A DNA stretch of 59,410 nt from contig JAACJP010000074.1 of assembly GCA_013368375.1 (NCBI GenBank), forward strand, positions 1 to 59,410, given 5' to 3'. Positions 47,101 to 57,861 of this stretch are shown here, piece after piece. Below the pieces are notes generated by a model that was not told where the DNA came from, ran no database searches, and saw only the letters and a list, made by a program, of their open reading frames with translations. The position numbers and the translations under genes are program-made. Origin of the DNA: Tricholomella constricta. Its lineage: Eukaryota > Basidiomycota > Agaricomycetes > Agaricales > Lyophyllaceae. Every line of letters starts with the position of its first letter. The first letter of the stretch is position 1.

Positions 47101-48110
47101 TCGCTTGGGGCGGTGCGCTGGGGCATTGAGATGTCACCCAGAACTGAAGTTGTAGACACGCGTACATTGTCTCCGATGGTAATATGGGGAATACACGCGT
47201 CATTTAGCGTCGCGGAGGCGGAGGATATGGGCATCGTGATTTCGGTGATGGTTTGAGGGGCCGGCGCGCTACCTTTCACAGTGGTTCGGGAATCAGGACT
47301 ATCACCTGCGACAGTCGACTGGGGCCTGTGGACGTCACCTGGGGCGCCTGCCTGACACATTGGCGCCTCGCCAGAGGCGGCGGCTTGAGGTACCAAAGCA
47401 CGCGGGGAGGTAATTGCTGTGTCAGCTACAACGATGGCTTGGGCCGAAGATGCATCATCCGGGATGATAGGAGCTCTACGTATGTTGAAGGCCGTGTTCG
47501 AACCCGACTCGGCATTCCCTATAATAGATGGATTTTTTTATAGCGGATCAATCAATACCTGGTACAGAAAACCCACATTGAACAGAATGGTTTCCGGCAA
47601 GTCGAAGTGTATACTTCAGACGCACACTGGCCTGGGAGAATGAGTTAAAACAAGAAACTTGCAAATGACTGTGAAAGCTACCTCTCCAGGATCACTGGAG
47701 GAAAAGTCCCCTGTCGTATCTTTGAGTTTCTTTGGAGGCGGCTCTCCCCTTTCAGGTGGCTGACTTTGCTCTCCAATTGGCGAGGTAGTGCTTCGGGGAG
47801 GTGAGAGCTCCCGATAACGTTTACTTCCTCTTTTTCGTGACCCCTGAATAAGAGGCTGACCTACCGATGAGCTCCCTTCAGCCCTGGGGCCCTCGTCTTC
47901 CGTGAGCTCAGAGGACTGCATGTCCATATCCATGTCCATATCCATGTCCATGTCCATATCATGAAAGGCTCCCGTGTTGTCTTGAATTTGAGTAGTCTCG
48001 ACCGTATCGGGATTGGGTGCACCAATCTACTAATCTCATCAGAGGCTCTCCTCACTGCAGAAAGATAAACCGACCGTTCGTTGGTCGCGTTTTCCGAGTT
48101 GAGCTACTCA
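44129..48110 (-). CDS. Acidic multicopy-family protein of Agaricomycete type
   Basis: The minus strand reads as a long multi-exon gene. After a basic start region ('STRKTRPTNGR', unresolved first splice) comes an exon with an MD dipeptide run (47910-47957) and 'KRYRELSPPRSTTSP'. Next are exons with a duplicated block ('IPQAAASGE...MCQAGAPGDVHR'), three motifs of type (F/I)R(D/E)xSF(C/S)F, and acidic Asp/Glu/Ser tracts. Finally there are exons splicing cleanly: 'DGFYTNYFASKN|PHEIPASKHD', 'AETIELQ|SNVREYALLLMKRRRK' and 'RFGRRRG|LFRRRRETFLTF', ending in 'GDETDYD', 'VPGLPRNFYDAAWLAGQ'. I recall this C-terminal segment from a dispersed hypothetical family in mushrooms; its function is unknown. One frame break lies at a run of 8 G (46594-46601), possibly a sequence error. 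One intron seems to use a GC donor (near 45753). Confidence 0.6.
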
Positions 48111-48745
48111 TCATGGCGAGTGATGGCCATTCGTTGGGCATTTGGGCGAGGTTGGATGAGCGTGGTAGAAGAGTAGACAGAGCGTTGGGACAAGGTGGCA
48201 TTGCTTCGCTCGTTATATCTATATTCAGGTATTCATGCGATGTCTTTGTGATATTTCTCCGCGCTCACCTTTGTCTCGTTATGCCACCACACCGAGGCTC
48301 ATCAATCCGTTCATTGTCGAAATCACGACTTGAGCACGTGGGCCTCGGCACGGAGGTCGATAGCGTTGCTTGGCGTCGTCGCGGAAATTTGCCGTCGCAG
48401 GCTTGCGGGTGGTTTCGCTTTTTATATTGGGAGTCGGAGTCAGTGTGATTCTGATTTTGTGGGTGTGAAAGTAGACCACATACCATGTCCTCTTTACACC
48501 TTGGGCAGCGCGTTAACATTGAGAAGGTTCTGCGCTGTAGTTGTGGGACGGGTAATCCTTCATGATCAATGCTCTGACTAGATGTGGGACGGGTAATCCT
48601 TCATGATCAATGCTCTGACTAGATGTGGGACGGGTAATCCTTCATGATCAATGCTCTGACACACTAAGGTATTTAAATTCCGTAACTCAGCCTATCTAAT
48701 TACAGCATGACACGGCTCACAAAAAGAAAACAGAGAAGACAACTA
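48111..48745. other. Intergenic between two minus-strand genes
   Basis: Contains a three-copy 41-bp tandem repeat (listed separately) and no recognisable gene. Confidence 0.5.
48542..48660. repeat. 41-bp tandem repeat, three copies
   Basis: The unit starts 'tgtgggacgggtaatccttc' and begins at 48542, 48583 and 48624. The copies are identical apart from the truncated end of the third. Confidence 0.95.
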
Positions 48746-51331
48746 CTAGGTGATGACAGCCAAGGTTTTTGTAGGAAATTGTATTCTTTCCTTTGGGTCG
48801 CGCTTTCCGTGACGATTGCGTACAACACAATCAGTAGCTCCGACACTGACGACACAATATTCCGTTGCCCCCGAGCTATCACCACCGAGGACAATCACGT
48901 TTTGACCTTTTACACTTGGCACCACGGGTTGGACGTATTTCTCCGGAACCAGGAGCGTCGAGTGCACTCCGAGCACAATCTTGGCCAAAGATGCCTCGGT
49001 TCCAACCCAAAGTCCGAATTTACCTTCGTAGTCTCCATGGCTCCAGCCTGGGTCACGAAGGACGGCTTTGGTATCCTTGAACTGAACCTTGATTCGTTTT
49101 CCTGCGAGAAAGGGTGATTCCATCCACGGGTTGTAGGCTATACATACGACAGGCACAAAACTGGTCAATGTTCCTCAGTGATATATATCCAGAAGAAACT
49201 TACGGAACGCAGAAAGGGAGTTCGGGGTCCGAGAAGAGGGGTTCCAAGCTGGGCTAAATGACACACTGGAGGCGGGAGGAAGAGGCGTTGACGGCGTCAA
49301 AGGAAGGGCCGATGGTCCAATGTCCATCCTTTCACCAGACCCTAAAAATGAGCTGGAAGGTTTAGGTTTCGTGAAGGAGTTAGTCTGCGTGGAGCCTAAC
49401 AGAGTCAGGTCAGGATCATCCCTAGATAAGAGCTAAATGAGTCCGTTCAAGTTTGTGAAATAATAATGATACGTACAGTAAGGCTAAATTCGATTGATGC
49501 AGATGCTCCCGTCGCATTGTCGCCTGAATTTCAACCACAAAAACGTTACCGGATTCGGTCGACTTTATAATCCCTGTATAGTCCTTCCATCTACCGTGAC
49601 CGATGATCCGAACTTGTCGTCCAATGTTGGGATCGATTTCCCGGCGGAGAATTTGTACCTCGTGATTCGGTCTACGATGATTGAAACTCGACTCTGAAAA
49701 ATTGACGGAGTGAGAAGGAACAACCACCTGGCTCGACATCAATACCCTGGTTGTGAATGACATACGAGAGAGCCCACCTCCTGCGCAGTTTGGTGACTGT
49801 AGACTACAAGCGTGTCTTGAATATTTGATATGACCCACCCATCAACGCCCACGTGGGGTCCGGCTGCGATGATGACTTCGTCCCCGATTGTGACCTTCTT
49901 TCGCAGCGAGTCGACGGGCAACGTGAGCTGCATATTGTCAGATGATAAACGGACGACAGCCTCCTCGTCAATAATGCTTTCGACTATACCCGAGGCACCT
50001 TGAGCTTGTCCTGTCACTACCCTGACGGGATCACCTGAACACAGGCGACGCGCTGCCATGATTTCCAACGTGTGTGCTAAAAACTCCTCAGGAATAGACT
50101 TTGAGTGTCTGAAGAGCGCTATTTCGTCGAGCGACGGGATAGCTGCGTCGGGGTGGAAGTCATCCGTCTCTAAGCATAAATATCCATCGAGGAAGAGGTT
50201 GCCCCTGAAAACAAAAGCTTGGTTTCGAGTTTCGACGGACTCATGTCCCCAAATCTTTTTTATTTTGTCGGCATCGAAGAGGGCTTGCTGGGGACGGGTA
50301 GTACTTCGTGGAAGACTGCTGGTACGTCTCCGTTTTCCAGGGGTAGACTTCCGGCGCTGAAAATTGATGCGAGGGACAACTATGACGTCCGCCCCCAGGT
50401 GCCGTAGCCTTTGACGAAAGCCAGATCGCCGCGGTATGGGTACTTTGTTAGGCGAAGCCAGGATGGACTGGAGGGTGAGTATGAAACACTTTCTTTGAGC
50501 CAAGACGGCCCATCTTCTGGTTCAACGACGTGTACCTGTTTGCAAAAAACATTAGCAACACCTAGACACAACTCCTGAACATCGCTGGCTTTGGTCGCTT
50601 CCACGACAATCCAACCAGGCCGAGAGGCTCGACCAATGATAGACTGAATCGGCCAGCGAGACACGTCGCCAGACATAATTTTTGTCATCAAGACGAAAGC
50701 CACAGACTCCTCACACCCGGGCTGGGTTGCTGTCAGTATCGATTGCGTTGAATTGGTGGTGTCACTCACTTTCACGGCAACCCTCCACAGATGCGGGTTA
50801 CCAACAACAAAAGGCAAATCATGAGGAGGAGGAGAATATTGCAAATCATTAGTGCGCCCTCGCGCACGCGCGCGATCAAGCAAGGAATCCCATCCATCCT
50901 CTTGAGCACGGGTGTTTTCAAGCAAAAGAAGATGGTGCGAACGCGTCCGGTCCAGGGGATAGGTTCGTCGTCATCATCTTCATCATCATCTTGGATGAAA
51001 CCATCTAGATGGGGCAGTCAATTCGAGAATATATCACAAATATTAAATCCACGAACCATCTTCATCGCCATCGTCCTCATCCTCGCTGACATCGTCGACG
51101 GTCGCTTCTAAACTCAAAAACATCCGAGCATCCTGCGCCTAACAAATAATATGTAAGATTTAACTTGATCACGAGTTACAGGTTCATCTTCGTACCTCCA
51201 TTCGAGACCGCTTGGTTGGCATCTTAGAAGATTTCTACGACGCAGGTGTCAGGTGGGCCTTGCAGATAGCTGACGAGAATTTTTGTCTACCTTACATTGG
51301 AAGTTTCATTCGCATCATTGTTATTGTCCAT
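48746..51331 (-). pseudogene. Spt5-like NGN/KOW protein gene, probably inactivated
   Basis: Spt5 is the conserved elongation factor that clamps RNA polymerase II. This belongs to an Spt5-like family expanded in Agaricomycetes. From ATG 51331: 'MDNNNDANETSN', then 'KMPTKRSRME', then an acidic tract 'DDVSEDEDDGDEDDGFIQDDD'. An NGN-like domain follows ('LWRVAVK|PGCEESVAFVLMTKI', 'SIIGRASRPGWIVVEA'), then 'SWLRLTKYPYRGDLAFV', 'GADVIVVPRINFQ', 'RNQAFVFRGNLFLDGYL' and KOW motifs 'SGDPVRVVTGQAQGASGIVE', 'IGDEVIIAAGPHVGVDGWV', 'IGRQVRIIGHGRWKDYTGI' and 'GRIKVQF'-like 'GKRIKVQFKDTKAVL'. Frames break after the acidic tract (about 50960) and after 'GDLAFV' (about 50410), with no splice sites there. The rest is well preserved, so decay is recent or the breaks are sequence errors. 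Confidence 0.75.
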
Positions 51332-51339
51332 ATTTCGAC

Positions 51340-51944
51340 TATTATGATGTATGTAGTTAGACTAATGCTATGACAAACCCGCCCAGCAGCGGCAAGAGGT
51401 GGGGACGACGGAGGTGAACGGGGAACAAGTTGGGGAAAAGTTGTTTAGATTTGTGGTCCCAGATTATAACGGGCGGGTAACTTTAGGGCAGGCGTAAATC
51501 CAATTTAGGGCAGGCTTAAATAAAGCCTGCCCTAAACTCACGCGCCCGTTATAATCTGGCACCACAAGTCTAAACAACTTTTCCCAACTTGATCCCGTCC
51601 CACCACCACCGTTCCGTATGAAGACTGTAGATTAGAATTATCGTAGCTGATTATTTGAATTGAACAACCTTTTCTGAATTGCACTACAAAGCGGTCATGT
51701 CGGTGACTGTTGTACCGCACGCACTAGGGAGCAACCTCGCCCGGCAATGCGCCACAGCAAAGGCTAAGTGTTTGATAAAATTATTCTGAACTAATCAACG
51801 TCGCTAACATTTTTTGGCTGGCAGACGATTCGGGCCGACATGCAAACTCATACTTCGAGACGACAACAAGGGTGTGCTATACAGGAACGATCCCGGGCCT
51901 CGCTGCTGGTGGAGGACGTCATGTCGCGACACACGCCGCAGTTG
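51340..51944. repeat. Long inverted repeat, left arm (Spt5-like 5' flank)
   Basis: The flank upstream of the Spt5-like start recurs in inverted orientation at about 57862-58440. Shared landmarks are 'cccagcagcggcaagaggtggg', the foldback hairpin, 'cagctgattat'/'atgatcagctacg', 'gcgccacagcaaag', and an exon-like segment 'GPTCKLILRDDNKGVLYRND'. Identity is interrupted by small indels. Similarity continues into the first exons of the two Spt5-like copies, so the real arm is longer than given. Confidence 0.85.
51427..51590. repeat. Foldback hairpin (~160 bp), left copy
   Basis: The left half begins 'aagttggggaaaagttgttt' and the right half ends with its complement 'aaacaacttttcccaactt'. The inner arms 'ccagattataacggg' and 'cccgttataatctgg', and 'agggcaggc' with 'gcctgccct', also pair, around a short AT-rich loop. 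There is no coding capacity. This is a MITE-like foldback element or regulatory hairpin upstream of the Spt5-like gene. Confidence 0.9.
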
Positions 51945-51999
51945 CAATCAATAGTTACTCCAAATCGGCGGGCTTACAGAGGGCCGTTTGACCAGATCC

Positions 52000-53215
52000 T
52001 GGACTAAGGTTCTTCAAGGTGCGGAACCTTTTCTCAATTTTGATCGTCGCATGTCAAAACTTACCAGAGTCTACAGACACATTCATCCGCTTCTTCGACA
52101 CTGGTAAGCTGTCGTTCGCCACTACCACGAGCATCACCCTTGGGGTGTTCGTCGCGTTCTGCGCATCCCGTTTTCCCTGCTCACCATCGCGCATGTCTGC
52201 CTATTCTGATCGTCATCCGCAGATCCCTGTTGATAAGCCGAGTTTCTCTCAACTGTTCGCATCGAGGAAAGTACTTCACGCCGCAGATGCCGATGGGTCA
52301 AAGCTCAGGTCCAACGACGACTTCCAAATCGCCGACGGCAGCCCGAAACTCGGACGTTGCCATCGTCCCTGTAAGCCCCAGTCCGTCACCGCCGCTGACC
52401 GACGCCCCGACCCCGACTTCCTTCGATTCTCCCAATCTCAATCCCAAGAGCGTACGTCTGTGACTTGATCCTAAGCCAGACTCGCTTACTCTCACTTCAT
52501 GTTTCAGCTAAAAAAGAGCAAAAGGAAGCAAAGCTCGCCGCCAAGGACCCGCCGCGGACAAGAAACCAAAGGCCGAAAAGGCAAAGAAGGATGATGCTCC
52601 CGATCTCCCCTTCGTCGACCTCGCCCCCAAGGGCCAAAAAAGGGTCCGTCAACTCGCACGTTGCCCCCTCCCCTACTTATACACTTATACACCTATCCCA
52701 CAGCCCTGAGCGTACCACCAGTCGTACCAGGCGGCCTCGATGGCGATGGGATGGTAAGCCGGCGGCCATTCTTGCTTCAAAGGTGGTGTTATCTACTCAT
52801 CCTACATTCTGGCTCGCCTAACAAAACACCCATACCGCGACGATCTGGCCATAAAATCTGACCGACGATTGCTCCCATTGACATCACGCCGCTCGGTCTG
52901 GCGGGCCGAAAAACATTTCGTTGATTCCGTATCATACCGCCAGGATAGGAAAGGCGTCGACCCCTTTCCATAAATGGTAATCCCCGAGAGCACCCAAAAG
53001 TACTTTCCCACCAGGAATAACCAGCCTCGCGGTACCTTTGTTATCTAGTCGCCCCGCCCAACGTTACTGGCGGCCTTCACTTCGGATATGGCTTGACCGT
53101 CGCTGTCCCTGATTCTCTCGTGCGCTGGTGCCACGCCGGTATATCCACCCAGAGCGTCGTCGGGAAGCGCTTGTATAAAACTTCTGGCAAGACCGCGTCT
53201 TGATCACGAGCCCGA
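52000..53215 (+). pseudogene. Valyl-tRNA synthetase fragment B (N-terminal part, scrambled)
   Basis: On the plus strand 'KEQKEAKLAAK' (near 52515) and 'KAEKAKKDDAPDLPFVD' followed by 'LAPKGQK' (52575-52645) match the lysine-rich N-terminal extension of fungal ValRS. The next domain start 'HPIAIEAAWYDWW' lies on the opposite strand (about 52770-52715), i.e. inverted. '[18 protein letters not shown]', '[20 protein letters not shown]' (53060-53195) is again plus strand. In-frame stops ('FVI*' just before APPNV) confirm it is not functional. Between them lies the Spt5-like linker piece. The first 300 bp may hold a further upstream exon ('VDKPSFSQLFASRKVL', near 52227) of uncertain origin. Confidence 0.65.
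52731..53199. repeat. Long inverted repeat, arm B (ValRS/Spt5-like mosaic)
   Basis: Inverted, nearly identical partner of 43389-43858; see that entry. Beyond both ends the two loci differ, so the shared block is bounded. Confidence 0.88.
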
Positions 53216-53414
53216 TCCCCGGATAAGGCTGTCGACACCTTCCCCAATATGGGTTATTTCGGCGTCCCCTTTCGCCTTTCCAAAGTTTACGGCGGTCTTT
53301 TTTCTTTACGCAAAAGGCAGTGGCAACTCTTCGAACAACGATCGCGCGATAATCTAGGCCTCGAAGTTACGTGTATTTTACTAACTATGATGTAAGGGTT
53401 TCGAAGAATTTGAA

Positions 53415-54458
53415 CTATGACTTGTCCCCATACACCCCGATCCTATATATGCACGTTGTTGGTGCACCCCAGTTACTCATTATCTCCACAACAATAGTAT
53501 CCAATGGTAAGGTGGTGTTTCTGGAAGGTAACCCAAATCTTTGGTAATTTGAAGTCGGCGAAAGAGTGAAGGTGAACTGAGTCAATGGGAAAAGCATTGC
53601 TTCCTGCCAGTCCGGCCTTGTGGACAGTTTCTTTAACCCGAAGAAATCCAGGGCCCGCATCGCTGGGACAGTAGGCTGGGGGAATCTCGTCATACTTTCT
53701 TTAGAGAAGAAGCCCCATATCGTGATGTTCTGTGGCGCCTGCTGAGCAGCAAGAGGAGATAACAGGTCTCGAACAGGATAGTAAAAAGCGATGTCGGATA
53801 TGTGGACTGGGGTAGGAAGGGAAATAGTGAAGTGACCTTTGGATCCGGAAAATTTCCAACATGCACCGACATGAGTATCTTCCTCCAACATTACGGTCGG
53901 CGCACGTATGTGTAGTGTGGAAATATCATATCCTCGGACACGGTACATCATCCATGAGAATGATGGAATAATATGCTTCCGTAAGCCGTGGGTAGGAGAG
54001 GTGAGTTGCGGAATGATGCTAGAACCTTGTGCATGGATTGCGAAGTCCCTTTGCACTGGAGGGTGGAGTAATGGGATGTTGAGAGGTGGCATGTCGACAC
54101 TGGGCCTCATGTTCCAGAGTGCACATCCCAACGAGACTGCAACAATAAGAATAATCGTAAAAAGTGCCATAAACCAGGCCAATAGACGAAGCGGCTGAGA
54201 TTGGTTCTCCGCCACTCCCGTCACGTTAATCATAATCTTCTTGACCGAAGACGGCCCAGTGCGGGCAATGGGTTTGTTCTGAGATGCCATGTCATATAAG
54301 CTACTGATGGACCTCTCCTCATACTGCAGGCTCACCCGTACAGTCTTTCGACCGAGCCGTCGGAAGGATGGCCTCTCGGTCATGACAACCAAAGAATCAT
54401 CCTCGGCAATCACGCGTCGTATCATCTTTGCCTTGTTTTGTGGGAGTCTTGCGAACAT
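53415..54458 (-). CDS. SUN-domain membrane protein
   Basis: A single uninterrupted exon of 347 residues. Residues 1-90 are polar and basic; one transmembrane helix follows ('LLAWFMALFTIILIVAVSLG', about 91-113). The luminal part ends in a SUN domain (about 195-345): 'VGACWKFSGSKGHFTISLPT' (family 'GxCWxFxGxxGxxxIxL'), 'HISDIAFYYPVRDL', 'APQNITIWGFFSKE', and the closing 'MSNWGAPTTCIYRIGVYG' (family 'SNWGxxxxTCLYRFRVHG'). SUN proteins sit in the inner nuclear membrane or ER and bridge to KASH partners. There is no coiled coil, so it is shorter than classic Sad1/UNC84 proteins. It lies between the inverted Spt5-like copies and is undamaged, unlike its neighbours. The absence of introns is unusual for this window. 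Confidence 0.88.
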   Translation of the reverse strand: MFARLPQNKAKMIRRVIAEDDSLVVMTERPSFRRLGRKTVRVSLQYEERSISSLYDMASQNKPIARTGPSSVKKIMINVTGVAENQSQPLRLLAWFMALFTIILIVAVSLGCALWNMRPSVDMPPLNIPLLHPPVQRDFAIHAQGSSIIPQLTSPTHGLRKHIIPSFSWMMYRVRGYDISTLHIRAPTVMLEEDTHVGACWKFSGSKGHFTISLPTPVHISDIAFYYPVRDLLSPLAAQQAPQNITIWGFFSKESMTRFPQPTVPAMRALDFFGLKKLSTRPDWQEAMLFPLTQFTFTLSPTSNYQRFGLPSRNTTLPLDTIVVEIMSNWGAPTTCIYRIGVYGDKS

Positions 54459-55767
54459 GCGATGTGTGAAATCAGGTAGTTGGATGGTAGTGTTAGACAG
54501 GATGGTGTGTGTTGGGTCGCAATTTTCCCTTTGTTGCCACTCAGTCCAGAAAATAATCTAATAGAATACATATAGACTCACCGAGATCGCGGTCACGGGA
54601 TGCATCAAAACGCGTCGCGTCACCACCAGCCAATCAAAACCTTACTGACAGGAGATACCGAATCTCTAGTAGTCAAAGGTGATATTTACAGGCAATTGGA
54701 TTCCAATTCTTTCAACTCTCGTCATATAACGCACCAGCAGCATGTTCAGTATTCGCGTTTATTATGGTGTTACAGGCGCATTGCGCCTATGGTACACGCA
54801 TGCGAACAGGTAAATACAAGCTACGAAAGGCTTGGAATGCCTCAACCCCCCCTCTTAAGCGGAGAAAGGATGGGCCGGCGTATCCAGACGTATCCACACC
54901 CTTGTAGTCCAAGCTCCCTTGGTAAGCCCTGAGAAAGCGGTGGGGATATTCGACAGATGGTTTTGTCGGCGACGAAGACCCGTATGACGGGTAGGCGGTG
55001 AAGCGAGCAGCACGACTGTGCACTCATACCAAGGAGGAACTGGATTAGTGTTAAGTGTGTCGGTGAGTCGGGCATGTCGTGTGCCGCTGTGAGTCCGGAT
55101 TAGAATGAGGTTGGTGATCATTGTAGGGATGCGGTGGACTGCGGTGCCACAGGTGTTGGGCGCCGGTAGGGGCGTCAGATGTGGAGAGAGGGTTGGGGCG
55201 TTGGGCTGGTCGGCGGGCTCGGTTGGCAATGGTCTTGGGCACGGTCGGCAGCGAGACAGCGCGCCGATTGGGCGGCCGTCTTGAAGCGTCTCGTCGCATG
55301 GACAAACGTGAGGAGATGCTTCAGCGCATCTGGGCTCGACAGTAAATATGAAATAGACTCAGCTTTGCGTTTGAGATTCCGTCGGAGGTGAACGTGGCGC
55401 TCGTGTTGGTAGTATGGACACTCCAGGTGAAAGTGGCGGACCGTTTCACTGTAATGCCGAGGCAGTGGGGGGAAGAGGGTGATTCGGACCGCCGGATGCG
55501 GAACAAATGCTGATTGAGGGGGAGGGGCCGATTCGTAGCTGAGCTACGATGGCGGAACGCCGGCGGTCGAGGAATTCGACCAGTTTGAGAACTTCTTCAA
55601 GGGTAGGGGCTTGTCGATGATGGCTGGGAAACTAGGAGACATTTTCCATCGCTTTTGCCATTTCTCGCGGAGCGCGGTGAGGTGAAGTCAATGAAGGGTG
55701 AGACCACTGCTTTTGCATGAATTATGAAGAACATTTATCAAAGTAATGGTACAGTACAGTATTCAAA
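54459..55767. other. Intergenic, no supported gene
   Basis: Only short frames without motifs are seen on both strands. The part nearest 54459 is the presumed promoter of the SUN-domain gene. Confidence 0.45.
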
Positions 55768-57185
55768 CTATGTAGGCCTGAACTCCTCACGTTGCTGTGA
55801 TTCTCGGAGAATACGTGCATATTCTGTATTTGAGTATGCAGCAGCATCTCCCCTTCTATCCATCCGTAGCACCAACACCAAGAAAATGATACCTAAGATA
55901 ACATATGTCCATCGTCGAATAGCCATATTTGTATATTTAGCATGATTCTGGATGCTATCTGAGGCCATGTCAGATGGACCGATGCGAGCTGGAGGACTGG
56001 GAGGTAATTGTGAACTTCCTGGACATGTCGTAGGGCTGACGCTGCGTCGGAGAGGCAGAGAGTTGTCCATGCTACCTCGTACACCTTGCGGCGGCGCGTA
56101 AGATTGAAATTCGTTGTCTTCAGATGAATCAATGCTCTGTGGAAGAGGCGGAGGACTGGGAGGAAATTCCGGACTTCCTGGAGATGTCGAAGGGCTGACG
56201 CTGCGCCGGAGAGGCAGATAGATGTCCATGCTACCTCGTACATTGTGCGGCGGCGCGTCAGATTGAAAGTTGTCGTCTTCAGATGGATCAATGCTCTGTG
56301 GGAGAGGCGGAGGGCTGGAAGGGAATTCCGGACTTCCTGGGCATGTCGAAGCGCTGACGCTGCGTCGGAGAGGCAGATAGATGTCCATGCTACCTCGTAC
56401 ATTGTGCGGCGGCGCGTCAGATTGAGAGTTGTCGTCTTCAGATGGGTCAATGCTCTGTGGGAGAGGCAGAGGGCTGGGAGGAGATTCCGGACTACCCGGA
56501 CAACCATCACTTTCCAAGCTCCTGAGGGCTGACAAGGAGGCAACTTGGGTGGAGGCGGATGGCAGTTGTGGTGCAACTTGGGATTGCGTAACTTGGGCAG
56601 GCGGGATCCGGAGCGGGTCAACAGCTTGCCCGTCGAAATCTGACAGAAGAGAGTTAGATCCAATTCCGAGGAGAACGTATAATGTGAGCGAGGACCTTCT
56701 TCAACCTTGTGGAGGGAAATTCTCGTGACCGGCACTTGTAACCCTCTGGAGCTAGTCCGTGTAAGTTTCCGAGTGGGGCCACAGGCCTGCAAATGAAGAA
56801 CTTGGTCTTTTTTAGCCGCCAGACCGCCTTGGAGGCCGTCGATAGGAGAATGTTGTAGGGAGAATTCACCAGCAGGCAATTTGGTGTGTAATTTATCTTT
56901 GTTTCGAGGTCGCGAAGTGCCGCCAAGTATGGAGCAATGGCCTTGATACGTGAATCTACTTGATCGTATTTCGGAAGGTTGCGTCAAGATCTTCATGTTC
57001 CCCGCCACCTCATTCGTCTTCAATTTATCTGAAGTAGACATGTCGAACCTCACGGATTTGGAATATCCAACGTTCTGTCTTTCGGAGGATTCAAATTGGG
57101 GCCCCTTTTTCACGTTTTCTGGGACTGGGAGAGATGTATCTTGAATATCCCCGCCAACGTCAGTTTTGATCCGAATGGAGGGCAA
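55768..57185 (-). CDS. Repeat-built protein with C-terminal membrane anchor
   Basis: The upstream exon (57185 to about 56690) starts 'MPSIRIKTDVGGDIQDTSLP' and is polar and basic. The downstream exon (about 56635-55768) reads 'DFDGQAVDPLRIPPAQ', then about 3.5 tandem units of 53 residues (159 bp; 'SPPPLPQSIDPSEDDN', 'DAPPHNVRGSMDIYLPLRRS', 'PGSPEFP'). It ends in one hydrophobic helix 'WTYVILGIIFLVLVL' and a short charged tail. An intron (acceptor TCTGTCAG near 56637) should connect the two frames; the donor is uncertain. Without it, frame 55893-57185 stays open for 430 codons through the repeats, which I regard as a shadow. It looks like a tail-anchored protein with a phosphorylation-prone stalk; no family is recognised. 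Confidence 0.5.
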
Positions 57186-57861
57186 CCAGGCACCTGTGTT
57201 GTATGATCAGAGACCTCTATGGGCGCGGATGGTGGGAAGGACGAACATGTCATTTCAAATTTGCCCATGGAGCGCTGTAACTTCTTAACCTGCGATTCGC
57301 GAAGTTCAGAACGGGGTTCCAAATATTTCTGATCGGCTTTGAGAGGGCGATGGACAGGTGTGCTTGCGGCCTAATCCATATATTATTGGTATTTGCATCG
57401 CTCCAGTTATTCAGAAACGAGACGTTACCTGGACATATCGCGACATCTTAGACGAATATGTCATTTCAAGTTTGTCCCTGGAGCGCTGTAACTTGAGCTG
57501 CGATTCGCGAAGTTCAGAACGGAGTTCCAAATATTTCTCATCGGCTTTGAGAGGGCGATGGACAGGTGTGCTTGCGGCCTAATCCATATGATATTGGTAT
57601 TCGCATCGCTCCAATTGTTCAGAAACGAGACGTTACCTGGACATATCGCGACATCGTAGTGTTGGGCGGGATACCGAACCCTGGAGCACCTTGGTATATA
57701 TGCCACCACGGTGGCACTGTGGAGGTCGGAAGCGAAACAAAGGTTTTTTCTGTCAATATCAAAGCGGGGAGACAAACGAACGCTGACGAAGTACAACTTG
57801 TGTCATGATCCAGTAGAAAGACCATTCCTTGCCCAAATCAATCTCTGATGAGGAGTCGTAT
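57186..57861. other. Intergenic with coiled-coil-like repeat, gene not resolved
   Basis: Contains the 208-bp tandem duplication listed separately. Minus-strand frames such as 'ELRESQLKLQRSRDKLEMT' are coiled-coil-like and may be 5' exons of the gene at 55768-57185. Confidence 0.4.
57248..57660. repeat. Tandem duplication, unit about 208 bp
   Basis: 'atgtcatttcaa(a/g)tttg(c/t)ccc' through 'gcgatggacaggtgtgcttg', 'cctaatccatat' and 'gagacgttacctggacatatcgcgacatc' occurs twice, starting near 57248 and 57460. The first copy has a small insertion ('cttaac'). Confidence 0.92.

Noticed and set aside
55893..56640. Second half of a 430-codon frame as the true protein
   Set aside because: The alternative frame has a membrane helix, an acidic/proline stalk and a plausible acceptor; kept as a finding about dual frames, not as a gene.
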